From: Isochrysis galbana
Taxonomy: Eukaryota > Haptophyta > Isochrysidales > Isochrysidaceae
NCBI GenBank assembly: GCA_018136815.1
Contig: CM030938.1
Location: 5,959,934-5,984,543 of the forward strand
DNA: 24,610 nucleotides
Reading direction: 5' to 3'
Numbering within the stretch: position 1 is the first letter of the stretch; every line of letters begins with the position of its first letter. The translations under genes and the position numbers were made by a program. A model generated the notes under the pieces. That model made no database searches and had not been told where the DNA came from. It was given only the letters and a program-made list of their open reading frames with translations. Shown here one piece after another: positions 17,986-24,610 of this stretch.

Positions 17986-18306
17986 ATGGGGGGGGGGGGG
18001 AAGTTTCCTTTTCAGGGAGCCCATTCGAACGAAGCCCTTCAAATTTGACGTCGTTCGGTTTGCCGCATGAGGCGGCTGCGGCTGCGTATCTGGCCCACCG
18101 GCCATCCACCTTCCGGTTCCGGCTTCCGGGCTCGTCCGCCTCCCCCTCCCTCCCCGCTCTGCCCACCTCCCCCTCCCCGCTCTGCCCCTCCCCTTCCCCG
18201 CGCCGCTCACGTTTCCGCTCTGCTTCTTCCCTCTCTCTCCCCCTTGTCCCTTACCCCGCCCCTCCTTGTCGCCACCCCCCCTCGGAGAGTGAGCTCCCCC
18301 TCCTGA

Positions 18307-18451
18307 CCCGCGCCCACTAGGGGTCTGGGTGTTGGAGGCTCAGTTTATGCCAAGAGGCAGAGGTTGACTGACGGGCTGCTAGAGCGGGAAGTTAGTGCCC
18401 GGAGACGGGGGCGCTAGGTTCCCCAAAGGACCCCTATTATAAAAATAGGTT
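18307..18451. repeat. Dispersed repeat, diverged copy B
   Basis: It begins CCCGCGCCCACTAGGGGTCTGGG and ends TATTATAAAAATAGGTT, like copy A at 14111-14283. Blocks GAGGTTGA and GGGGGCGC in the middle also correspond. Overall similarity is weaker than between copies A and C. Confidence 0.4.
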
Positions 18452-19032
18452 CATCGTTCAAATGATATTGAGAATTGAGGGCGGGGGGGACAGCTGCCCC
18501 TTTCCCAATGCCCCCCCCCCCCCCTGCGGCATCGGCACCAAAACCACGAACCCCAGCACGAGTCTCTCAATGAGCAGTCCTGGGGGAATCACAAAGATTA
18601 CGGATGGATGTGCGCATGCGGTAGGAGCTGTTAGGAGAAGTGCCGCATTTTCAAGCGCAAAAATCTTGTACATACTGCAAGCACACACATGGAGATTGTT
18701 ATGCTAACGTGACGTGGCATCGAGTCGGGTAGGGTGCTTGTAAGCTGTTCCGCATGGACTAACGCTGGTATTCGCATTGTGGAGCGCCAGATATTCCGGC
18801 GCATCAGGGCTTCCATCTTTGGGTGTGTACTGGCAATTCCGATCCCCACCGCCAGTCCCCATTTTCCGCCTTAATGTTCCAAAAAATTGCAACACGCGAT
18901 CGCGCTGTGCCTTCGAGTGTTCTCGTCCGTCCTGAAAGGATCTGCTGCAACGAGACTGCACGAACAGGGCTGCGCCTTGCTGGGAGCTCGGTGAATCAAT
19001 ATCATAGGCCATGACAATGATGGCACATGCGT
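18452..19032. other. Region downstream of B9D1, no recognised gene
   Basis: A C14-15 run lies near 18511-18525. A minus-strand frame of 102 codons begins at 19012, 21 bases after the B9D1 stop. It has no motif and is more likely 3' untranslated sequence of B9D1. Confidence 0.4.
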
Positions 19033-19841
19033 CTATCCATTGCGAAGGGTGCCCAAGGGATCGGCAACGGCGATCCCTGCGTTTGGTGGAGCCGGCACGC
19101 TGTAGCCCAGCACATCCATACCCTGCATCGACACGTCGATCTCCAGCTTGACAGCCCCGAACGACTGGACACGGGTGACGTCTCGCCCTTCGCCCTTGGC
19201 AGGGAAGAGCGATTCAATGAATTCAGGGCGCATTCCATTCAACCTACAGATGGAAAGGCGAGAGCACCCGGTTATCTCGCCCGAAGTGATGTGCACGCCC
19301 TTGACGTGTTAGACCACCACAACAGTTTTCCACCGCACATGACTCAACACACGAGCGTTCCATCCGACAGGGCTGCCCACAATACTGCTCCAAGATGAAA
19401 GTTGCACCACGTGCGGAATGCTCGAGCGCACCAGGACTGGAAGCGGCCGAGGAGCGAGGAGGCAAGGGGACGGAAGGTGCGGATGGTGAGCTGATGACGA
19501 CCTGGTGTGAGTGGCAGGTGTGTGGCCCCATATCCCAAGATCATATCACTGCGGCCAAAGTAGTCGTCACCATAGACGGAGATGACGATCTGAGGCCAGC
19601 CATGCACACACGTGGAGCGGAACGTGAGGTCAATAGGGAAGTTCCAGACAGCGAGGCCATTGGCGGAGGAAGAGGAAGCCATTTGGGTAATCCCCTCCTC
19701 CACCCCGCGCATCACGCGCCAATCGTCGCCAAACGAGAATGCGTAGCGGCAGTATAGAGCGCTGTGGCCCTCAAACGCGCCGCTCTCAATCTGCCCAGTC
19801 GCCATCACGTGGAAGTGGGAGCCCTCGGCGGGACTCGCCAT
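19033..19841 (-). CDS. B9D1: B9 domain-containing protein 1 (two exons)
   Basis: Exon 1 is 19841-19432 and exon 2 is 19243-19033. The joined product is 206 residues, close to the ~204 of animal B9D1. The Met at 19841 begins MASPAEGSHFHVMATGQIES, matching the family start. The B9 domain follows: LYCRYAFSFGDDW, GVEEGITQ, VWNFPIDLTFRST, GWPQIVISVYG, GYGATHLPL and PGRHQLTIRTF. Exon 2 supplies GEGRDVTRVQSFGAVKLE. The 188-base intron has GT-AG ends; splicing completes a Trp codon and gives WLNGMRPEF, which fits the conserved WxxGxRPEY block. B9D1 works with B9D2, MKS1 and Tectonic-type proteins at the ciliary transition zone, forming the gate at the base of the cilium. The stop is TAG. The frame is open upstream of the Met, but that part is basic and Pro-rich and not conserved. 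Confidence 0.93.
19244..19431 (-). other. B9D1 intron (188 bases)
   Basis: On the minus strand the donor is CTG|GTGCGC and the acceptor is CATCTGTAG|GTTGAA. The intron splits a Trp codon in phase 2. The conserved protein block on both sides supports this junction strongly. It shows that the host uses ordinary GT-AG spliceosomal introns. Confidence 0.85.
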
Positions 19842-20271
19842 CGTAGAGGACGGGGTGGGGGGGAAGGGGGCACTAGACTGCGGTGGGAGACAGGGAGGGC
19901 GGACAGATCGAGAGGGAGGGACTAAGAGGGAGAGCTGAGCGGGCGGAGGTGAGCGCGGGGCAACAGCGGTTGAGCGCGCGGCGCGGGCGGGAGCCAATAG
20001 AAAGGGCGGCTCAACCCAAAAACATACAGAGTGAGTGCTTCCACGAGAAGTGAACACCGCCGTCCGCTGCTCGTTGCCCCTTCCTTCAGGTTTTACGTTT
20101 CTTTGTGTGGCGCTCACTTTGGGAGTGAAGTGCCACTGGAGCACTGGAGCCTGCTGGCGCGGCCTAGACTAATATTATGTGTGCGCTAGTGCCGTCTGCC
20201 GCCGCGAGGAGCGTTTGGCTCTGAGGGTTTTTTTGTTGTAAGTGCCAGATTTACTCCGAGTGAAGGGGAGA

Positions 20272-20279
20272 AGGGGAGG
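20272..20279. repeat. Left target site duplication of the hAT-like element
   Basis: The 8-mer AGGGGAGG immediately before the left terminal repeat is repeated exactly at 21178-21185 after the right one. Confidence 0.8.
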
Positions 20280-21177
20280 TAGGCCCAGGTCAGGATTTCG
20301 GAAATTTTTTTCAAAATTTGGGGGTGGGTTTACTCACAGATTTCGGGGCGAAATTTCGCAAAATTTGGGGGGCTCCTGCAGCGCCCTCGCAAAATTTGGG
20401 GGCTCCTGCAGCCCCCCCCCCCCGCCCCCCATCACTCCCATCACCCCATCTCCCATATCCATATCCTAACTTTAACTTAGGGGAAGGGGGGATCCTATAC
20501 CTAGGGAGAAGGGCGGGGGGGGGGGGGGGGGGTAGTAAGTAGTAAGGGCGGGAGGCGGGAGAGAGAGGGGAGAGGGTAGGGTAGGCTAAGAGTGAAGGGC
20601 GGGAGAGGGGGGGTAAGAAAGGGCGGGAGAGGAGGGGTAGTAAAGGCGGGAGAGGGGGGGGGGAGCCGCGGGGGCGCCGGAGAGAAGAGAGCGAGAGAGC
20701 GCGAGCGCGATCCGCAGACCGCAGACCGCAGACCATCATGTTTGGCGATGGACAAATGAGTGCCTTGGCCGATCAGATTCAATGTGGGTTGATGTTGCGG
20801 TATAATCACACCGGTGACCTTGAGTAAGGAGTGAGTAATATGTTAGTAGAGTACGTGTGTGATGTGTGTCATTGTGCAAGTACTTTAATAATTAACGTTG
20901 CGCGTTGCGCAAACGAGAGTCAATGAGTGTCAATCCTCGCTCTATCTAGGTGAAAAGTGAAAAGCCCATTCATGTAGCCAAATACAGATAGCAGCGGCGG
21001 CGGGGCTATATGCAATGTGCTATATAGTATAGGTAGCTAGGTCAGGCTAGCGCGCGAGCGCGGGAGCGCTCGCACCTCGCAAAATATTTGCGAAATTTGG
21101 GGCAGTGAACGCGAAATCTGAGCGAAATATCCGAAGAAATTTGGGCGGGTTTCAAACGAAATTCTGACCTGGCCCTA
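20280..21177. mobile_element. Non-autonomous hAT-like DNA transposon (898 bp)
   Basis: The ends are 21-bp terminal inverted repeats: TAGGCCCAGGTCAGGATTTCG at the left (20280-20300) and the reverse complement of TAGGGCCAGGTCAGAATTTCG at the right (21157-21177), with two mismatches. Both ends are flanked by the identical 8-mer AGGGGAGG (20272-20279 and 21178-21185). An 8-bp duplication with TAGGG-type ends is characteristic of hAT elements. Sub-terminal AAATTTCGCAAAATTTGGGG-like words recur near both ends, as expected for transposase binding sites. The interior has a run of 18 G (20515-20532), purine-rich GGGCGGGAGA repeats, a CCGCAGA triplet repeat near 20710, and an 8-bp GC hairpin at 21054-21073. 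There is no transposase ORF. Confidence 0.8.
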
Positions 21178-21240
21178 AGGGGAGGGGAACGTATCGGTGT
21201 CACCGTCGTTGTCACGTGAGCGCCCTAGCTCAATGATGTT

Positions 21241-21662
21241 CCCCTTGGTCTATCTATACGATACTGCTATCACGACGAAATACGCAGAGAGCTGCGTAAA
21301 TACTACGTATGGCTATACCAAGAGCGCAAAGCGACGAGAGATACGGAACTAGAAAACGCGCTGGAGGCGCAACCCCTTACGGCGCGAGATAGCGCAACTC
21401 TTGAAGGCCATATGATCATGGAGGAACTGACGAAAGCCATAGACGAGATAGGCAACGGGAAAAGCGCAGGCCCGGACGCCCTCCCGGCTGAATTTTACAA
21501 AAGCTACACGGAACTAGCGAAACGCGACTTTCTGAGAGTTTTGAACCTCGCCCTAGCGAAGGGCCAGCTTAGCGTATCCATGAGAGAGGGCGACATTATA
21601 GTCCTATACAAAAAAGGCGATACGCGAGACCCGAGAAATTATAGGCCAATAACACTGCTGCA
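21241..21662 (+). pseudogene. LINE reverse-transcriptase N-terminal fragment
   Basis: The plus-strand frame is open from about 21241, after a stop near 21233. It begins with a helical pre-RT region (YHDEIRRELRKYYVWLYQER). The first RT blocks follow: IGNGKSAGPDALPAEFYKSY and VLYKKGDTRDPRNYRPITLL, the latter conserved in nearly all LINE RTs. Similarity ends at about 21662, where the Copia-derived sequence begins. The palm motif YxDD and everything after it are missing. The opposite strand of the LINE pieces at 13100 and 17800 argues for separate insertions. Confidence 0.8.
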
Positions 21663-21824
21663 AAGCGACTGCCCTCCGCGAACTTAGCGAGGCTCACATC
21701 CGCGGCCACATCGCCTGGACCATGCCACAGCTCATCGCCACGCTCGCCTTGTGGCTTCGCCCTTCCCCGCTCCTCTTATGTCGTTCTTCGCGACAACCGC
21801 CTCGGCGTCGTCCATCAACATCAC
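21663..21824 (+). pseudogene. Truncated 5' part of the Copia element
   Basis: Sequence composition changes to the pyrimidine-rich, GC3-rich style of the Copia ORF at about 21663. The frame of the downstream ORF is open throughout, and a neighbouring frame reads ALRELSEAHIRGHIAWTMPQL, which vaguely resembles an integrase-type zinc-binding region. Gag, protease and integrase core are absent. The element is thus 5'-truncated or joined by deletion to the LINE fragment. Confidence 0.4.
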
Positions 21825-24248
21825 GTGCGCCCCCTCAACGAGCTCGCCCTCGTCCGTTCCAGCCTGCCCTCCACCGTCGCAGCCGTCGACGTCGCCGTCC
21901 AAACTCTCGCCGACGCCGCCCCCCCGCCACCATCGCCAGCCACCGACAACACTCACACTACCCCTCCCACCATCGACGTTCCCATTGGCACCCGCCTCGA
22001 AGTCCTCTGGCCACACCGCGACGGCGACCTCGCCTCCGCCTGGTACACCGGCACCGTTGTCGACGCCCACACCTACACCACCGGCCGCCGTCGCCACACC
22101 ATCGCCTACGACGGCTACGCCGACGACACCTACGCGCACGACCTTGCCTCCTCCGATTTTCAATGGCGCCTCCTCGACACTAACAACAAACCAACCTCCG
22201 TCCCACCCACCCCCCGACCCGGACCCGTTACGCGGTCTCGCGCCGCCGCCTCAGCTTTCGCCGCCGCCGCCCTCGCCATGGAAGCCACCGTTGCGACGGA
22301 ACATGTCGCCGTTTACAACTCCATCCTCGAACACATCCTCGACGACGACGCCCTACCCTTCCTCGCCACTACCACCGACACGCTCGACGCTGCACGCGCA
22401 CGCCTCCTCGCCGCCTCCGCAGCTCTTCCCCCTCCGCCTTTCCTCCTCATCTCCCCCGCCCCTCCCGAGCTCTCGTGCCTCAAAGCCACACAAGAAGTCG
22501 TCGATGTCAACACCCCCTCCGGCCCCGCGCGCTTCACAGTGCCTGCCACCGCCCGTGAAGTTCTCGCATCGCCACAGCGCGATGCGTGGCTGGCCGCCGA
22601 TGAGAAAGCCCTCCACAGCATCCTCGCCTTCCCCGGAAATCGCCTCGTTCCCGTCTCCGTTCCCCGCGAACAGGGCATCCCCATCTCGCCGGTTGTCACC
22701 GCCCGCAAGATCAAGATCGACCCCGCCACTGGCGGGCTCGACGAGCGTAATCCTTTCAAATCCCGCCACTGCGCCGACGGCGGTCGTCAGCGAATCCTTC
22801 TCGAACGCTCCGGCGACCCATCCACCGCCCACATAATCACTTTCTCCTCCGTCGCCGATGACCTCACCATCAAAACCATCCTCGCCGACGCCGCCATCCG
22901 CGACCACGACCTCGCCAAAGCCGACGTGCCCAACGCATACATGAACGGCATCCGCCAACAACGGCCCCTCACCTACCTCGCCCTCCCCACCACCCTCGCT
23001 CATCTCACCGCCGACGACGGCTCGCCGCTCTGCGTCGAATGTGCTAGCTCCCTCTGGGGCGAGGAGCCGGCCGGACGCGAATGGCAGGACCGTCTCTACG
23101 CCGAGCTCGCCTCCCGCGGCTGGCTTCGCGCCGAAGACGTCAACGACCTATGGACCTTCGCCTCCCCAGGCGGCCTCTGCCGCCTCCTCCTCGTCGTCGA
23201 TGATCTTCTTTTCTCCGAAGATTCCGCCCTCGCCCGTCAGGTCAGCCGTGACCTCTGCGCCCACCTCTCCGCCCTCTTCGGCGATGTCCGCTATGACTCA
23301 GATCCTACCTCGTTCAAAGGCTTCTCCATCTCCCGCGACCGCGCTTCCCGCTCCCTCTCCCTCTCTATGCCCCAGAAAATCATCGAAGCCGCCCGACAAC
23401 ATCTCCCCGAGCTCCTCGACGGTCAGCCCCTCCCTCCGCTCCCCGTTGGCAAGAAACTCACCGACCTCGCAGACGGCCTCGATCTCGTTCCCCACGGTTC
23501 ACGCAAACTATCGCCGCTTCAGGTCCGCACCCAGCAGCTCATCGGATCGCTCAAATTCATCGAACTACTTCATCCGCGCATCTCCCTCCTCCTCCACCGC
23601 CTGTCATGCGTCATGTCCTCACCGCCCGCCGCGGCCTACGAGGTCGCGCGCGCCACCCTCGTCATCGCCCACCGCGAGAAAGACGTCGGCATCACGTACG
23701 GCGGCCTCGCCCTCTCTACCTCGCCGCGTTTCACCGCCGCCATCGCCGCGCACGTCGATACGTCCGAGCCCGCCCCCGCCCACCTCGAAGCTCTCGCCGA
23801 CGCAACTTGGGGCGACCGCAACATCTACGGCATCCTCTTGACCTTCGGCGGCGGGGCAATCCTTCACCAAACGAAGAAGCTCGCTCTCGTCGTCGACTCC
23901 TCCATGGAGGCAGAGGGCATCGCCTCCTGCAAAGCTGCTGAAAGTGTCTCGTACGCCCGCGAGATCCTACGCGCCATCGGCGTCCACCTCGACGGGCCCA
24001 CCCTCGTCGGCACCGACAACCTTGCAAACATGCGTGTCGGCTCCCTGCGCTCCGCTCCCTCCCGCGCCCGCCACTTCATGCGTCGCTATCACGTCCTTCT
24101 TCAACGCGTTGCGTCCGGCGAAGTCGCTCTACGTCACGTCGGCACCGAGCACATGGCCGCCGATTTCCTCACCAAATGGCTACCCAAGCGCAAGCTCGAT
24201 GCCTGCGTCCGCTACGCCACCAACGCATGGGCTCACGCGTCCGCCTGA
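21825..24248 (+). CDS. pol: Ty1/Copia reverse transcriptase-RNase H with a Tudor-like segment
   Basis: The ORF is 807 codons and intact. Residues 52-117 (IGTRLEVLWPHRDG, WYTGTVVDAH, HTIAYDGYADD, FQWRLL) have the strand pattern of a Tudor/agenet-type fold. The Copia RT runs from about 247 to 535: W255LAADEKAL, K312SRHCADGG, the first catalytic Asp near 367 (KADVPNAYMNG), SLWGEEPAGREW, and VVDDLL with Asp459/Asp460. RNase H follows: DATWGD at 659-664, DSSMEAEG at 691-698, GTDN with Asp731, YHVLLQRVASGEV, and AADFLTKWLP with Asp780. The catalytic acidic residues I can identify are present. Gag, protease and integrase are missing upstream. Codons are strongly C-ending, which also leaves long open shadow frames. 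The stop is TGA. Confidence 0.9.
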   Translation: MRPLNELALVRSSLPSTVAAVDVAVQTLADAAPPPPSPATDNTHTTPPTIDVPIGTRLEVLWPHRDGDLASAWYTGTVVDAHTYTTGRRRHTIAYDGYADDTYAHDLASSDFQWRLLDTNNKPTSVPPTPRPGPVTRSRAAASAFAAAALAMEATVATEHVAVYNSILEHILDDDALPFLATTTDTLDAARARLLAASAALPPPPFLLISPAPPELSCLKATQEVVDVNTPSGPARFTVPATAREVLASPQRDAWLAADEKALHSILAFPGNRLVPVSVPREQGIPISPVVTARKIKIDPATGGLDERNPFKSRHCADGGRQRILLERSGDPSTAHIITFSSVADDLTIKTILADAAIRDHDLAKADVPNAYMNGIRQQRPLTYLALPTTLAHLTADDGSPLCVECASSLWGEEPAGREWQDRLYAELASRGWLRAEDVNDLWTFASPGGLCRLLLVVDDLLFSEDSALARQVSRDLCAHLSALFGDVRYDSDPTSFKGFSISRDRASRSLSLSMPQKIIEAARQHLPELLDGQPLPPLPVGKKLTDLADGLDLVPHGSRKLSPLQVRTQQLIGSLKFIELLHPRISLLLHRLSCVMSSPPAAAYEVARATLVIAHREKDVGITYGGLALSTSPRFTAAIAAHVDTSEPAPAHLEALADATWGDRNIYGILLTFGGGAILHQTKKLALVVDSSMEAEGIASCKAAESVSYAREILRAIGVHLDGPTLVGTDNLANMRVGSLRSAPSRARHFMRRYHVLLQRVASGEVALRHVGTEHMAADFLTKWLPKRKLDACVRYATNAWAHASA

Positions 24249-24322
24249 CCACCTCGCTCCTTTGCCCCGTCCCTCCCCGCCTTCTGCGCTGCGTTCGTCG
24301 CCCGGACACCGACTCTCGCATC

Positions 24323-24330
24323 GGGGGGGG
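24323..24330 (+). other. Polypurine tract of the Copia element
   Basis: A run of eight G, 74 bases after the stop codon, directly precedes TGTCG at 24331. This is the expected position of the plus-strand primer next to a 3' LTR. Confidence 0.6.
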
Positions 24331-24610
24331 TGTCGCGGGTAGGGGGGGTTGTTCATACCTCTTCGCATCTTTCCCGCCATTAGGTTTCCTCGCGTGACCC
24401 CCCTTCGTTGTCTAGTTCCGTATCACGCTCACCTTTCCCGCCCGCTCCCGATAGGATCGTCCCCTCACGTCCCTCTTTCCCAATTCTCGCCTCGTCCCTC
24501 CTTCCCTCTCTCCCCGTTCCCACTGAGTGTTTTCCGCCCACTGTCGTCTCTTTCTTTTCCCGCGCGTTCTCTCCTTTCCCCCCCCCCGCGTGTCTTCTCT
24601 CGTTCCGGTA
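24331..24610 (+). repeat. Start of the Copia 3' LTR (runs off the window)
   Basis: The LTR would begin TGTCGCGGGTAGG after the polypurine tract. The remaining 280 bases are pyrimidine-rich and contain no ORF with a motif. The matching 5' LTR is not in the window, so the boundary rests only on the tract plus TG signal. Confidence 0.55.

Noticed and set aside
17610-18320. A 236-codon plus-strand frame
   Set aside because: It is antisense to the LINE thumb fragment and ends in Pro/Ser low-complexity sequence; no domain is visible.
18704-19012. 102-codon minus-strand frame just downstream of B9D1
   Set aside because: No recognised motif and it lies where the B9D1 3' UTR is expected; a polycistronic second gene is unlikely in a nuclear genome.
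21751-22836. A 361-codon plus-strand frame overlapping the Copia ORF
   Set aside because: It is Pro/Ser/Thr-rich without motifs and exists because the C-ending codons of the true RT frame remove stops from the other frame.

Overview
This is a piece of a GC-rich nuclear genome from a flagellated eukaryote, most likely a microalga or related protist. The flagellum is inferred from an intact two-exon gene for B9D1, a ciliary transition-zone protein found only in lineages that build cilia. The spliced gene, the LTR and non-LTR retrotransposons and the long simple repeats all exclude a bacterial, plastid or mitochondrial origin. I cannot name the species.

Positions 1-13099 hold a Ty3/Gypsy chromovirus on the minus strand. 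Reading right to left it has a truncated 5' LTR/leader, a ~923-codon gag, a single in-frame TAG, and a long pol. The pol order is a disordered Ser/Pro/Glu-rich segment, a domain resembling small phage and bacterial cytosine-5 DNA methyltransferases, aspartic protease, reverse transcriptase, RNase H, integrase and a C-terminal chromodomain. Then come a polypurine tract and the 3' LTR. Beyond that LTR the leader and gag start of a second copy begin again and run off the window, so the elements are in tandem. The 8.6 kb from the gag start to the RT is open except for the TAG. The 3' third of pol carries several single-base frameshifts.

Positions 13100-15990 hold accessory sequence: a non-LTR retrotransposon (LINE) fragment fused to the broken Gypsy LTR, an array of GC-rich hairpin repeats, simple repeats, two copies of a dispersed repeat, a doubtful gag-like ORF and an AT-rich island.

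Positions 16290-19841 are a small gene island, both genes on the minus strand: a PHOSPHO-family HAD phosphatase and B9D1. A LINE thumb fragment and a third, more diverged copy of the dispersed repeat lie between them.

Positions 20272-21185 are an ~0.9 kb non-autonomous hAT-like DNA transposon with 21-bp terminal inverted repeats and a perfect 8-bp target duplication. Positions 21241-21662 are a LINE RT N-terminal fragment. It abuts a 5'-truncated Ty1/Copia element (21663-24610) whose RT-RNase H ORF is intact, carries an unusual Tudor/agenet-like segment, and is followed by a polypurine tract and the start of the 3' LTR.

The most notable object is the chromovirus: a retroelement combining a captured DNA-methyltransferase-like domain, a chromodomain and an apparent gag-UAG-pol readthrough arrangement.
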